Origin: Streptomyces sp. NRRL F-5126
GTDB lineage: Bacteria; Actinomycetota; Actinomycetes; Streptomycetales; Streptomycetaceae
NCBI RefSeq assembly: GCF_000721265.1
Contig: NZ_JOFZ01000017.1
Coordinates: forward strand, 6,737 to 70,736
Direction: 5' to 3'
DNA length: 64,000 nt
Below the pieces are notes generated by a model. The model was not told where the DNA came from, made no database searches, and was given only the letters and a program-made list of their open reading frames with translations. The translations under genes and the position numbers were made by a program. Of this stretch, positions 51,145 through 60,459 are shown in pieces (positions within the stretch are counted from its first letter, which is position 1; every line of letters starts with the position of its first letter).

Positions 51145-52257
51145 TCAGCCGTGCAGGCGCTTGACGGCCGCCTCCACCCGCTCGTCGGTGGCCGTCAGCG
51201 CCACGCGCACGTGCCGGGCGCCCGCCTGGCCGTAGAAGTCACCGGGCGCCACGAGGATGCCGCGCCGCGCGAGGTGGCCGACGGTGTCCCAGCAGTCCTC
51301 GTCGCGCGTCGACCACAGGTAGAGCCCCGCCTCGCTGTGCTCGACGCGGAAGCCGTCCGCCTCGAGCGCCGCGCGCAGCGGCCCGCGCCTCGCGGCGTAC
51401 CTGGCGCGCTGCTCGGCCACGTGGGCGTCGTCGCCGAGCGCGGCGACGGTGGCCGCCTGGACCGGGGCCGGCACCATCATCCCGCCGTGCTTGCGCACCT
51501 GGAGCAGTTCTCCGAGCACCTCGGGGTCGCCCGCGAGGAAGGCCGAGCGGTACCCGGCGAGGTTGGAGCGCTTGGAGAGCGAGTGGACGGCGACGAGCCC
51601 CTCGTACGAGCCGCCGCAGACGTCGGGGTGGAGCACCGAGACGGGCTCGTGGCCCTCCCAGCCGAGCTCCAGGTAGCACTCGTCGCTGAGGACCAGCACG
51701 CCGTGCTCGCGCGCCCAGGCGACGATCCTGACGAGCTCGTCCTTCGCGAGTACGGCGCCCGTCGGGTTCGACGGGGAGTTGAGCCACAGCACCCTGAGCC
51801 CTGCCGGGTCGAGCTCCGTCGGGTCGTCGTACGGCGCGAGGCCCGCGCCGGCCAGGCGCGCGCCGACCTCGTACGTCGGGTAGGCGAGGCGCGGGTAGGC
51901 CACCCGGTCGCCCGCCCCGAGCGCGAGCTGGACGGGCGCCCAGGCGACGAACTCCTTCGAGCCGACGACCGGCAGCACGCCCCGGTGCGTGAGCCCGCGC
52001 GCGCCGAGCCGCCGCCGCGCCCAGCCGGTGAGCGCGTCACGCAGCGCCGCCGTGCCCCACACGGTGGGATAGCCGGGCGAGTCCGCCGCGCCGGCCAGCG
52101 CCTGCCTGACGACCGCGGGGACCGGGTCGACCGGGGTGCCGACGGACAGGTCCACGAGCCCGTCCGGATGGGCCCTCGCGGTCTCCTCGTACGGCTTCAG
52201 CTTGTCCCACGGGAAGACCGGCAGTGACTGCGACAGGGGTGCGCGCACGCTACTCAC
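51145..52257 (-). CDS. dapC: Succinyldiaminopimelate transaminase
   Basis: A 370-residue class I/II aminotransferase: LPVFPWDKLKPYEETARAHP, VDLSVGTPVDPVP, GTAALRDALTGWARRRLG, LWLNSPSNPTGAVLAKDEL, DECYLELGWEG and the PLP lysine region HSLSKRSNLAGYRSAF. The start WDKLKPYEE and SVGTPVD are typical of actinobacterial DapC, converting N-succinyl-2-amino-6-ketopimelate. It lies upstream of nothing on its strand but ends 7 bases from the small secreted protein. dapE is in the same window. Confidence 0.92.
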   Translation of the reverse strand: MSSVRAPLSQSLPVFPWDKLKPYEETARAHPDGLVDLSVGTPVDPVPAVVRQALAGAADSPGYPTVWGTAALRDALTGWARRRLGARGLTHRGVLPVVGSKEFVAWAPVQLALGAGDRVAYPRLAYPTYEVGARLAGAGLAPYDDPTELDPAGLRVLWLNSPSNPTGAVLAKDELVRIVAWAREHGVLVLSDECYLELGWEGHEPVSVLHPDVCGGSYEGLVAVHSLSKRSNLAGYRSAFLAGDPEVLGELLQVRKHGGMMVPAPVQAATVAALGDDAHVAEQRARYAARRGPLRAALEADGFRVEHSEAGLYLWSTRDEDCWDTVGHLARRGILVAPGDFYGQAGARHVRVALTATDERVEAAVKRLHG

Positions 52258-52357
52258 TCACTCTCTCGTACGCCTCGGTCCCGCACGGCGACGGCCGTGC
52301 GGGACCGGGGTACGGCAACCGGGTACGGCGATACGCCGAATGCCGAATAACGCCGTG

Positions 52358-52678
52358 TCAGCCGTTCTGCGGCGGCAGTGCGGCGATCAGCGGGTGGTCC
52401 CGCTCGATCAGCCCGAGCTTCGAGGCACCACCGGGCGAGCCGAGTTCGTCGAAGAACTCGACATTCGCCTTGTAGTAGTCCTTCCACTCGTCCGGGGTGT
52501 CGTCCTCGTAGAAGATCGCCTCGACCGGGCAGACCGGCTCACAGGCACCACAGTCGACGCATTCGTCCGGGTGGATGTACAAGGACCGTGAGCCCTCGTA
52601 GATGCAGTCGACCGGGCACTCCTCGATGCACGCCTTGTCCTTCACGTCGACACAAGGCTGCGCGATGACGTAGGTCAC
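52358..52678 (-). CDS. fdxA: Seven-iron ferredoxin
   Basis: A 106-residue ferredoxin: MTYVIAQPCVDVKDKACIEE with CPVDCIYEG, then CVDCGACEPVCPVEAIFYED, and the usual C-terminal extension to LPPQNG. The Cys spacing fits one [3Fe-4S] and one [4Fe-4S] cluster. GGAGGAGG stands 9 bases before the GTG at 52678. A ferredoxin next to dapC is conserved in mycobacteria (fdxC). Confidence 0.95.
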   Translation of the reverse strand: MTYVIAQPCVDVKDKACIEECPVDCIYEGSRSLYIHPDECVDCGACEPVCPVEAIFYEDDTPDEWKDYYKANVEFFDELGSPGGASKLGLIERDHPLIAALPPQNG

Positions 52679-52818
52679 GCTGTCGTTCCTCCTCCATAGG
52701 GCGCGGCGGGCCGATCTGCGGCTCCGTCCACGGGCGCGCGGGAGCGCGGCGTCGTCGATGCCCGCACCTAGTATCTCCGTTCCCGGGCACGATCCGAACA
52801 GGAGGGGCGGTCAGAGCC

Positions 52819-53877
52819 ATGGAAATCACCGGCGGGGGGCGTCTTGTCGTCCGAATCACCCCTTCCGATCTGGGCAAACGGGTATCAGTCAGACGACTGA
52901 CCGGCGGGTCGGGCAGTGCGCCCGAGTTCACCGACACGGTCGGCGTTCTCACATCGTGGAACGACGGCGTGATGCTGATCACACGGAGGACGGGCGAGGT
53001 CGTCTCGCTCGACGACTCCACGCTGGTCGCGGGCAAGGTCGTGCCCGACGCGCCGGCCCGCAGGCGCGGCCCGGCGGCCACGCGCACGGAGCTCATCGAG
53101 GCGGGCGCGCGCGCCTGGCAGCCCGTGGAGTCGGAGCGTCTGGGCACCTGGCGGCTGCGCGCCGCCGCGGGGTTCACCCGGCGCGCGAACTCGGCCCTGG
53201 CCACGGGCGATCCCGGCATGCCGCTCGCCGAGGCGCTGGACGGGGTGCGCCGCTGGTACGGGGCTCGGGGCCTGACACCGTACGTGCAGTTGCAGGCGGA
53301 GTCGCCCGACGGGCAGGAACGGCTGGGCGCGCAGCTTGCCTCCCTCGGCTGGCGACCGGAGGGCGCCACGGAGGTGTGGACGGGCTCTCTCGCGCGCGTC
53401 GGCGACCTGGCGGCCGACACCGGCCGCGTCGTGCTCGGCCGCTCGCCCGACGGCGAGTGGCTGCGCCGCTACCACCGCGCGGGCGAGGGCGCCGGGGAGC
53501 ATGTACTGCACGTGGTGAGCAGCGGCCCCTCGACCTGGTTCGCGACCGTCCCTGGCGACGGGGACGGCGACGGCGGTGAAGGCCCGGCGGCGATCGGGCG
53601 GTGCGTGGCCGACGGCAGGTGGGCCGGGTTCATGGCCGTCGAGGTCGCTCCCGCGCACCGGCGCAAGGGGCTCGCACGCGCCGTGATGGCGTCGCTCGCG
53701 CGGCGCGCGCTGGACGAGGGCGCCTCGGCGGCCTGGCTCCAGGTGGAGGAGGACAACGCGCCGGCCCGCGCCCTGTACACGGGCATGGGGTTCACCGCGC
53801 ACCACGGATACCGCTACTTCCGCGCGGCGCCCTCCGATCCCGCGCCCTCCGATCCCGCGCCCGGCGGGACGGCCTGA
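52819..53877 (+). CDS. GNAT acetyltransferase with an N-terminal SH3-like barrel
   Basis: A 352-residue protein. Residues 5-75 form a small beta barrel (VVRITPSDLGKRVSVRRL, VGVLTSWNDGVMLITR). The C-terminal half is a GNAT domain: FMAVEVAPAHRRKGLARAVM (acetyl-CoA loop RRKGLA) and WLQVEEDNAPARALYTGMGF. The two-domain layout is seen in mycothiol synthase-related and other actinobacterial GNATs; substrate unknown. GGAGG-like AGGAGGGG precedes the ATG. It overlaps the next gene start. Confidence 0.88.
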   Translation: MEITGGGRLVVRITPSDLGKRVSVRRLTGGSGSAPEFTDTVGVLTSWNDGVMLITRRTGEVVSLDDSTLVAGKVVPDAPARRRGPAATRTELIEAGARAWQPVESERLGTWRLRAAAGFTRRANSALATGDPGMPLAEALDGVRRWYGARGLTPYVQLQAESPDGQERLGAQLASLGWRPEGATEVWTGSLARVGDLAADTGRVVLGRSPDGEWLRRYHRAGEGAGEHVLHVVSSGPSTWFATVPGDGDGDGGEGPAAIGRCVADGRWAGFMAVEVAPAHRRKGLARAVMASLARRALDEGASAAWLQVEEDNAPARALYTGMGFTAHHGYRYFRAAPSDPAPSDPAPGGTA

Positions 53878-54719
53878 TGACCGGGGAGGAGCGGCGCCGC
53901 GAGTTCGCGCGCGAGGCGCGCGAGGCCCGCCCGGATGTGGCCGTCCTGTGCCTGTTGATCGGTGCGGAGGCCGTGGGCGCTGCCGGCGAGGCCGGTGAGG
54001 CGGGCGACGCGCTGGCCGACGAGGCGCAGGTGGAACTCGACCGGCTGGCCGGCCTGCTGCCGTTCGGGGCGAGGAGCCCGCAGGACTGGGCACGCGCGGT
54101 GGCCGACCTGCTGGGCGGGCGCTGCGGTTTCCACGGCGGGGCCGCCGACTACCGCCGGCTCGAGTCGTCGCTGCTGCACGAGGTGGTGCGGCGCAGGCGG
54201 GGGCTGCCGATCATGCTGTCGGTGGTGTGGACGGAGGTGGCGCGGCGCGCGGGTGCGCCCGTCTACGGCGTGGCGCTGCCCGGGCACTTCGTGGTCGGGT
54301 TCGGCCCGCCGGATCGCCAGGTGCTTGCCGACCCGTTCGCCGGGGGCGCGCTGCTCTCGGCGGGGGACGCGGCCGCGCTGGTCGCGGGCACCGCCGGGGA
54401 GGAGCTGAGCCCCGAGATGCTGCTGCCCGCCGACCCGCTCGACATCGTCAGGCGTGTCCTGAACAACATCAGGGCGTGGGCGTCGGATCGTCCCGAGCGC
54501 GGCGATGTGGCGCTGTGGGCGGTGGAGTTGGCCATGCTGCTGCCCTCGCACCCGGCGCGGCTGCGCTACGAGCACGGCCGGCTGCTGGTGGAGCGCGGTG
54601 ACTACCTGCGCGGTGCCGCCGAATTCGAGGAGTACGCGGACGTCGTGGCGGCCGTGGAACCGTCGACGGCGCACGCGATCCGCCATCGCGCCCGCGCGGC
54701 CCGCGCGATGCTCAACTGA
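53877..54719 (+). CDS. SirB1-family transglutaminase-like protein
   Basis: A 280-residue protein. Its ATG overlaps the previous TGA (TGATG), so translation is coupled. SirB1/transglutaminase-like features: LPFGARSPQDWARAVADLL, LESSLLHEVVRRRRGLPIML, SVVWTEVARRAGAPVYGVAL, PGHFVVGF and VLADPFAGGALLS, then a helical TPR-like tail (LRYEHGRLLVERGDYL). The usual catalytic Cys is not clear. Two 15-base direct repeats near the end of the previous gene (53829-53858) lie just before it. Function unknown. Confidence 0.85.
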   Translation: MTGEERRREFAREAREARPDVAVLCLLIGAEAVGAAGEAGEAGDALADEAQVELDRLAGLLPFGARSPQDWARAVADLLGGRCGFHGGAADYRRLESSLLHEVVRRRRGLPIMLSVVWTEVARRAGAPVYGVALPGHFVVGFGPPDRQVLADPFAGGALLSAGDAAALVAGTAGEELSPEMLLPADPLDIVRRVLNNIRAWASDRPERGDVALWAVELAMLLPSHPARLRYEHGRLLVERGDYLRGAAEFEEYADVVAAVEPSTAHAIRHRARAARAMLN

Positions 54720-54776
54720 GCAGCCCAGCCGCACCGGGACCGCGCCGTACCGGACAGCCGCGCCCGTGGTCGGCGG

Positions 54777-54816
54777 GCGTGCCGCGCCGCGCGCCTGAGC
54801 GCACGGCGCGGCACGC
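54777..54816 (+). terminator. Terminator hairpin after the SirB1-like gene
   Basis: A perfect 13-bp stem (54777-54789 with 54804-54816) and 14-base loop, 58 bases after the stop. Confidence 0.75.
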
Positions 54817-54889
54817 GCGGTCCGGAAGGCCCCCCGCACGTTCCGGAGCGGTCTCCAGGTTTTCACCGCGCCGCGGCGGCGTCCATTCG

Positions 54890-54895
54890 TACAAT
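54890..54895 (+). promoter_or_regulatory. -10 hexamer TACAAT upstream of the LuxR-type gene
   Basis: TACAAT is an excellent -10 hexamer, 31 bases before the start at 54927, in otherwise GC-rich DNA. No -35 is obvious at standard spacing. Confidence 0.5.
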
Positions 54896-54926
54896 TGCGT
54901 ACCCACCGAGGGGATCGAGGGGGGTC

Positions 54927-55730
54927 ATGGGTGAGCCAACGGCCTCTGGCGCCCTGTCGGCGCGTGACGACGCGCGCATGCTCGATCTCACGGCCCAGGT
55001 CCTGCTCGCCGACGACCCCGAGGAGGTCTGGGCGCGGGTCGGCCGGGAGATCATGTCGGCGCTGCCCGGCACGGCGGTGCTCTGCAAGGACGACGACTGG
55101 ACGGCGACGACCGGCCGCGTCCTGGCCTGGCCCGTGGCACGGCGGCCGACGGCCGCTCAGCTGGCCTGCATCCGCGGCGGCTACCCGTTCGCGGACGCCG
55201 GACAGGCGATCCCGGACGGCCGGCCGCTGCTCGCGAGCGGTGTCGCGGGCCGCGGCCCGTGGGACGAGAGCGAGATGCGCGAGGTGACCCGGGCGCTGTT
55301 CGGCACGCAGGACGTGCTGGCGCTGAGGTACGACGGCGGCGGCCCAGGGCCGGTGCGCGGGATGCTCGTGCACTGCTCCGAGCCGGGCGGCAGCGTGCGG
55401 GAGCGCGCGTACGTGGCGCGGATGCACCCGCTGCTGCGCGGCATGGACAGCCATGTGCGCCTGCTGCGGCGCTGCCGGCCCGCGCCGGCGGTGCGTGCCG
55501 GCGCGGGCGGGTACGGGCTCACCCCGCGGGAGACGGCCGTGCTCGTGCTGCTGGCCGAGGCGCTGCCCGCCGCGGCCATCGGCCGCCGGCTGTGCGTCTC
55601 GGTGCGCACGGTCCACAAGCACACGGAGAACATCTACCGCAAGCTCGGCACGCGCGACCGGCTGGCGACGGTGCTGCGCGCCCAGGCGGCCGGGCTGCTG
55701 CCCGCGTTGCCTGCATCCGGGCGTATCTGA
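54927..55730 (+). CDS. LuxR-type HTH transcriptional regulator
   Basis: A 267-residue regulator. The N-terminal 190 residues (LTAQVLLADDPEEVWARVG, PGTAVLCKDDDWTAT) look like a small sensory or GAF-like domain. The C-terminal LuxR HTH is complete: LTPRETAVLVLLAEALPAAA, IGRRLCVSVRTVHKHTENIY and RKLGTRDRLATVLRA. GAGGGGGG precedes the ATG. Being 100 bases upstream of the oligopeptide importer on the same strand, it may control it; ligand unknown. Confidence 0.9.
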   Translation: MGEPTASGALSARDDARMLDLTAQVLLADDPEEVWARVGREIMSALPGTAVLCKDDDWTATTGRVLAWPVARRPTAAQLACIRGGYPFADAGQAIPDGRPLLASGVAGRGPWDESEMREVTRALFGTQDVLALRYDGGGPGPVRGMLVHCSEPGGSVRERAYVARMHPLLRGMDSHVRLLRRCRPAPAVRAGAGGYGLTPRETAVLVLLAEALPAAAIGRRLCVSVRTVHKHTENIYRKLGTRDRLATVLRAQAAGLLPALPASGRI

Positions 55731-55830
55731 GCCGGGGTCCGGCGCGAACAGCCGAGGAGAAAATGCGGTTTGCATCCATATGGGGTGTATTGGGGTTCAA
55801 GAGATCTTGGGCCCGAAGAGGAGGCACCCC

Positions 55831-57468
55831 ATGCGAGGAGCCACGCACGCCAAGTGGGCGGCCGGCGCGGTCGCCGTAGCCCTCACGGCGACGGCCTGCG
55901 GCGGGGGCGGCGGCGGAAGCAGCAGCGGGAGCGGTGGTGCGAACGGAATCGTGAGTGCCTCGTGGGGCGACCCGCAGAACCCCCTGGAGCCGGCGAACAC
56001 CAACGAGGTCCAGGGCGGCAAGGTCCTCGACATGATCTTCCGCGGCCTCAAGCGGTACAACCCCAAGACGGCCAAGGCGGAGAACTGGCTCGCCCAGTCG
56101 ATCACGACGAAGGACTCGCAGAACTTCAAGGTCACCGTGAAGAAGGGGTGGACCTTCTCCAACGGCGAGAAGATCACCGCCAAGTCGTTCGTCGACGCCT
56201 GGAACTACGGCGCGTACCTGAAGAACAACCAGGTGAACGCGTCGTTCTTCCAGTACATCGACGGGTACAAGGCGGTGCACCCGGCCACGGGCACGCCCAC
56301 CGCGAAGACCATGTCAGGGCTGAAGGTCACCGGCCCGCAGACCTTCACCGTCCGGCTGTCGCAGAAGTTCTCCATGTGGCCCGACACCCTCGGCTACGCG
56401 GCCTTCTCCCCGCTGCCCAGCGTCTTCTTCACCGACCACGCCAAGTGGCTGTCCAAGCCCATCGGCGACGGCCCGTACACCATCAGCAGCTACACCAAGG
56501 GCTCGCAGATGAAGCTGCGGAAGTGGAAGAACTACCCGGGCCCCGACAAGGCGAAGAACGGCGGCGTCGACCTGAAGGTCTACACCGACAACAACACGGC
56601 GTACACGGACCTGACGGCGGGCAACCTCGACCTGGTCGACGACATCCCCGCCTCGCAGCTCAAGAACGTCAAGTCGGACCTGGGCGGCCGGTACCTCAAC
56701 ACCCCGGCCGGCATCATCCAGACCATCGCGTTCCCCTTCTACGACAAGAGCTGGAACAACAAGAACGGGGCGAAGCTGCGCACCGGCATCTCGATGGCCA
56801 TCAACCGCGCGCAGATCACCAAGACGATCTTCAACAACACGCGTACTCCCGCCACCGACTGGACCTCGCCCGTGCTCGGCACCGCGGGCGGCTACCAGCA
56901 CGGGCTGTGCGGCAAGGCGTGCGTGTACAACCCGGCCGAGGCGCGCAAGCTGGTCAAGGAGGCCGGCGGCATCCCTGGCGGCCGGATGACGATCACGTAC
57001 AACGCCGACACCGGTTCCCACAAGGAGTGGGTCGACGCCACCTGCAACAGCATCAACAACGTGCTGCACAACAACAAGGCGTGCGTCGGCGCCCCTGTGG
57101 GCACCTTCGCCGACTTCCGCAGCCGCATCACGCAGCACAAGATGACCGGCCCCTTCCGGGCCGGCTGGCAGATGGACTACCCGCTCATCCAGGACTTCCT
57201 GCAGCCGCTGTACTACACCGACGCCTCCTCGAACGACGGCAAGTTCTCCAGCCCGAAGTTCGACAAGCTGGTCAACCAGGCCAACGCGGAGACGAACAGG
57301 ACGCAGGCGGTCAAGCTGTTCCAGCAGGCCGAGGGTGTCGTGCGCGACCAGATGGCGGCCATCCCGCTCTGGTACCAGAACGGCAGCGCGGGCTACTCGG
57401 ACCAAGTCTCGAACGTCGAGCTGAACCCGTTCAGCGTCCCCGTGTACGGCGACATCAAGGTCAAGTGA
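55831..57468 (+). CDS. Oligopeptide ABC transporter, substrate-binding lipoprotein
   Basis: A 545-residue SBP_bac_5 protein. Signal peptide with lipobox ATAC then a Gly/Ser linker; mature part with SWGDPQNPLEPANTNEVQGG, FRGLKRYNPKTAKAENWLAQ, VKKGWTFSNGEKITAKSFVD, GDGPYTISSYTKGS and GWQMDYPLIQDFLQPLYY. GAGGAGG is 6 bases before the ATG. First gene of a five-gene importer. Related to BldKB but the gene order (binding protein first) differs from the bldK locus, so it is probably a second peptide importer. Confidence 0.92.
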   Translation: MRGATHAKWAAGAVAVALTATACGGGGGGSSSGSGGANGIVSASWGDPQNPLEPANTNEVQGGKVLDMIFRGLKRYNPKTAKAENWLAQSITTKDSQNFKVTVKKGWTFSNGEKITAKSFVDAWNYGAYLKNNQVNASFFQYIDGYKAVHPATGTPTAKTMSGLKVTGPQTFTVRLSQKFSMWPDTLGYAAFSPLPSVFFTDHAKWLSKPIGDGPYTISSYTKGSQMKLRKWKNYPGPDKAKNGGVDLKVYTDNNTAYTDLTAGNLDLVDDIPASQLKNVKSDLGGRYLNTPAGIIQTIAFPFYDKSWNNKNGAKLRTGISMAINRAQITKTIFNNTRTPATDWTSPVLGTAGGYQHGLCGKACVYNPAEARKLVKEAGGIPGGRMTITYNADTGSHKEWVDATCNSINNVLHNNKACVGAPVGTFADFRSRITQHKMTGPFRAGWQMDYPLIQDFLQPLYYTDASSNDGKFSSPKFDKLVNQANAETNRTQAVKLFQQAEGVVRDQMAAIPLWYQNGSAGYSDQVSNVELNPFSVPVYGDIKVK

Positions 57469-57568
57469 CGCCGCACCGCCCACGGCCCGGCGCGGTCCAC
57501 CGCGCCGGGCCCGCGTACCCGCCGCCGCGCCGGCGCCCGTACGCATCCGACGACCCGTGGAGGCCGGC

Positions 57569-58492
57569 ATGGGACGCTATGTGATCCGGCGGCTGCTCCA
57601 GATGATCCCCGTGTTCATCGGCGCCACGCTGCTGATCTTCCTGATGGTCAACGTCATGGGCGACCCGATCCAGGGCCTGTGCGGCAACAAGGCGTGCGAC
57701 CCGGCGACCGCGGCCCAGCTGCGCAGGGAGTTCGGCCTCGACAAGCCCGTGTGGCAGCAGTACCTGACGTACATGGGCCACGTCTTCGAGGGCAACTTCG
57801 GCACGGCCTTCAACGGGCAGCCGGTCATCGACCTGATGGCCGCCGCCTTCCCCGTCACCATCCGGCTGACGATCGTGGCGATCATCTTCGAGATCATCAT
57901 CGGCATCGCGCTCGGCGTGGTCACGGGGCTGCGCCGCGGCCGCCCCGTCGACACGACGGTGCTGCTGCTCACGCTCGTCGTGATCTCCGTGCCGACGTTC
58001 GTGACCGGCCTGCTCATCCAGTTGCTGCTCGGCGTGGAGTGGAACGTCATCTCGCCGTCCGTCTCCCCCGAGGCGCCGTTCAACGAGCTGATCGTGCCGG
58101 GTCTGGTGCTCGCGTCCGTCTCGCTCGCCTACGTCACCCGGCTGACCCGCACCTCCATCGCGGAGAACCGGCGCGCCGACTACGTACGCACCGCGATCGC
58201 CAAGGGCCTGCCGCGCCGCCGGGTGGTCGTGCGCCACCTGCTGCGCAACTCGCTGATCCCCGTGGTCACGTTCATCGGCACGGACATCGGCAGCCTGATG
58301 GGCGGCGCGATCGTCACGGAGCGGATCTTCAACATCCACGGCGTGGGCTACCAGCTCTACCAGGGGATCCTGCGGCAGAACTCGCAGACCGTCGTCGGCT
58401 TCGTGACCGTGCTCGTGCTGGTCTTCCTCGTCGCCAACCTGCTGGTCGACCTCCTGTACGCCGTACTCGACCCGAGGATCCGGTATGCCTGA
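57569..58492 (+). CDS. Oligopeptide ABC transporter permease (DppB/OppB type)
   Basis: A 307-residue permease: RYVIRRLLQMIPVFIGATLL, a periplasmic loop with CGNKACDP and LDKPVWQQYLTYM, six helices, and the coupling loop YVRTAIAKGLPRRRVVVRHL with NSLIPVV. GGAGG is 5 bases before the ATG at 57569. The paired Cys in the CGNKAC loop are unusual for the family. Confidence 0.93.
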   Translation: MGRYVIRRLLQMIPVFIGATLLIFLMVNVMGDPIQGLCGNKACDPATAAQLRREFGLDKPVWQQYLTYMGHVFEGNFGTAFNGQPVIDLMAAAFPVTIRLTIVAIIFEIIIGIALGVVTGLRRGRPVDTTVLLLTLVVISVPTFVTGLLIQLLLGVEWNVISPSVSPEAPFNELIVPGLVLASVSLAYVTRLTRTSIAENRRADYVRTAIAKGLPRRRVVVRHLLRNSLIPVVTFIGTDIGSLMGGAIVTERIFNIHGVGYQLYQGILRQNSQTVVGFVTVLVLVFLVANLLVDLLYAVLDPRIRYA

Positions 58493-59465
58493 ACACACCC
58501 CCGGAGGCCCGGGCGACGGCGCCATCGCACCCACAGGTGCCGGCGGCCAGATGGACATCGCGACCGAGGGAGCGGGCCCGGGCCCCGCGCCCGGCGGGCC
58601 GCAGGAGGGCGGGTTCGGCCAGCCGCGCAGCCTGTGGTCGGACGCGTGGCACGACCTGCGGCGCAACCCGATCTTCATCATCTCCTCGCTGGTGATCCTC
58701 TTCCTGATCGTCATCTCGATCTGGCCGTCGCTGATCGCCTCGGGCAACCCGCTCTCCTGCGACCTGGCACATGCGCAGGACGGCCCGTCGCCCGGCCACC
58801 CCTTCGGCTTCAACGGCCAGGGCTGCGACGTCTACACGCGGACGGTCTACGGGGCGCGCGCGTCCGTCACCGTCGGCGTGTGCGCCACGGCCGGCGTCGC
58901 GGTCGTCGGCTCGGTCCTGGGCGGGCTCGCCGGCTTCTACGGCGGGACGTGGGACGCGCTCCTGTCGCGGCTCACCGACATCTTCTTCGGCATCCCCGTC
59001 GTGCTCGGCGGCCTCGTGCTGCTGTCCGTGATCACCAGCTCCACGGTGTGGCCCGTGGTCGGCTTCATCGTGCTGCTCGGCTGGCCGCAGATCGCCCGCA
59101 TCGCGCGCGGCTCGGTCATCACCATCAAGGAGAACGACTTCGTGCAGGCGGCGCGCGCGCTCGGGGCGTCCGACTCGCGGATGCTGCTGCGGCACATCAT
59201 GCCGAACGCGATCGCGCCGGTGATCGTCGTCGCGACCATCGCGCTCGGCACGTTCATCTCGCTGGAGGCGACGCTGTCGTTCCTCGGCGTCGGCGTGAAG
59301 CCGCCCACCGTCTCCTGGGGCATCGACATCTCGTCCGCGTCCCCCTACGTACGCAACGCGCCGCACATGCTGCTGTGGCCGGCGGGAGCGCTGGCCATCA
59401 CCGTGCTCGCGTTCATCATGCTCGGCGACGCGGTGCGCGACGCCCTCGACCCCAAGCTGCGCTGA
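58485..59465 (+). CDS. Oligopeptide ABC transporter permease (DppC/OppC type)
   Basis: A 326-residue permease overlapping the previous gene by 8 bases. A Gly/Pro N-tail (about 50 residues) and WHDLRRNPIFIISSLVIL lead to six helices; the coupling loop reads FVQAARALGASDSRMLLRH with IMPNAIAPVIV, and the end SFLGVGVKPPTVSWG is typical. Second half of the channel dimer. Confidence 0.93.
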   Translation: MPEHTPGGPGDGAIAPTGAGGQMDIATEGAGPGPAPGGPQEGGFGQPRSLWSDAWHDLRRNPIFIISSLVILFLIVISIWPSLIASGNPLSCDLAHAQDGPSPGHPFGFNGQGCDVYTRTVYGARASVTVGVCATAGVAVVGSVLGGLAGFYGGTWDALLSRLTDIFFGIPVVLGGLVLLSVITSSTVWPVVGFIVLLGWPQIARIARGSVITIKENDFVQAARALGASDSRMLLRHIMPNAIAPVIVVATIALGTFISLEATLSFLGVGVKPPTVSWGIDISSASPYVRNAPHMLLWPAGALAITVLAFIMLGDAVRDALDPKLR

Positions 59466-59475
59466 GGAGCCCGGC

Positions 59476-60459
59476 ATGCTGCTCGAAGTGCGAGACCTGC
59501 ACGTGGAGTTCCGCACCCGCGAAGGGGTGGTCAAGGCCGTCAACGGCGTCAGCTACGAGGTCGACGCGGGCGAGACGCTGGCCGTGCTCGGCGAGTCCGG
59601 CTCGGGCAAGTCGGTCACGGCGCAGGCGATCATGGGCATCCTCGACGTGCCGCCCGGCAGGATCGGCGGCGGCGAGGTGATCTTCAAGGGCCAGGACCTG
59701 CTGAAGCTCAAGGAGGACGAGCGGCGCAAGGTGCGCGGCGCCGGCATGGCGATGATCTTCCAGGACGCCCTGTCGTCGCTCAACCCGGTGCTCAGCGTCG
59801 GCCAGCAGCTCGGCGAGATGTTCGTGGTGCACCGCGGCATGTCGCACAAGGACGCGAAGGCCAGGGCGGTCGAGCTGATGGACCGGGTGCGCATCCCGGC
59901 CGCCAGGGAGCGCGTCGGGCAGTACCCGCACCAGTTCTCCGGCGGCATGCGCCAGCGCATCATGATCGCGATGGCGCTGGCGCTCGAACCGTCGCTGATC
60001 ATCGCGGACGAGCCGACGACCGCCCTGGACGTCACCGTGCAGGCCCAGGTCATGGACCTGCTGGCGGAGTTGCGGCGCGAGCTCCACATGGGGCTCATCC
60101 TGATCACCCACGACCTCGGCGTGGTCGCGGACGTCGCCGACCGGATCGCCGTGATGTACGCGGGCAAGATCGTCGAGACCGCGCCGGTCCACGACATCTA
60201 CAAGGCGCCGGCGCACCCGTACACCCGCGGCCTGCTCGACTCCATCCCCCGGCTCGACCAGAAGGGCTCGGAGCTCTACGCGATCAAGGGCCTGCCGCCG
60301 AACCTGCTGAACATCCCGCCCGGCTGCTCCTTCCACCCGCGCTGCCCGCGCGCCCGGGACGTGTGCACCACGGACGAGCCGCCGCTGTACGAGGTGAGCG
60401 GCACGCGCCACAGCGCCTGCCACTTCTGGAGGGAGACGCTCCATGACGTCGACAACTGA
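59476..60459 (+). CDS. Oligopeptide ABC transporter ATPase (OppD type)
   Basis: A 327-residue ATPase: Walker [10 protein letters not shown]-loop [10 protein letters not shown], signature [17 protein letters not shown], Walker [14 protein letters not shown]-loop ITHDLG, and the C-terminal peptide-transporter extension with four Cys ([14 protein letters not shown], then AC). AGGAG is 5 bases upstream of the ATG. Energises peptide uptake with the next gene. Confidence 0.94.
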   Translation: MLLEVRDLHVEFRTREGVVKAVNGVSYEVDAGETLAVLGESGSGKSVTAQAIMGILDVPPGRIGGGEVIFKGQDLLKLKEDERRKVRGAGMAMIFQDALSSLNPVLSVGQQLGEMFVVHRGMSHKDAKARAVELMDRVRIPAARERVGQYPHQFSGGMRQRIMIAMALALEPSLIIADEPTTALDVTVQAQVMDLLAELRRELHMGLILITHDLGVVADVADRIAVMYAGKIVETAPVHDIYKAPAHPYTRGLLDSIPRLDQKGSELYAIKGLPPNLLNIPPGCSFHPRCPRARDVCTTDEPPLYEVSGTRHSACHFWRETLHDVDN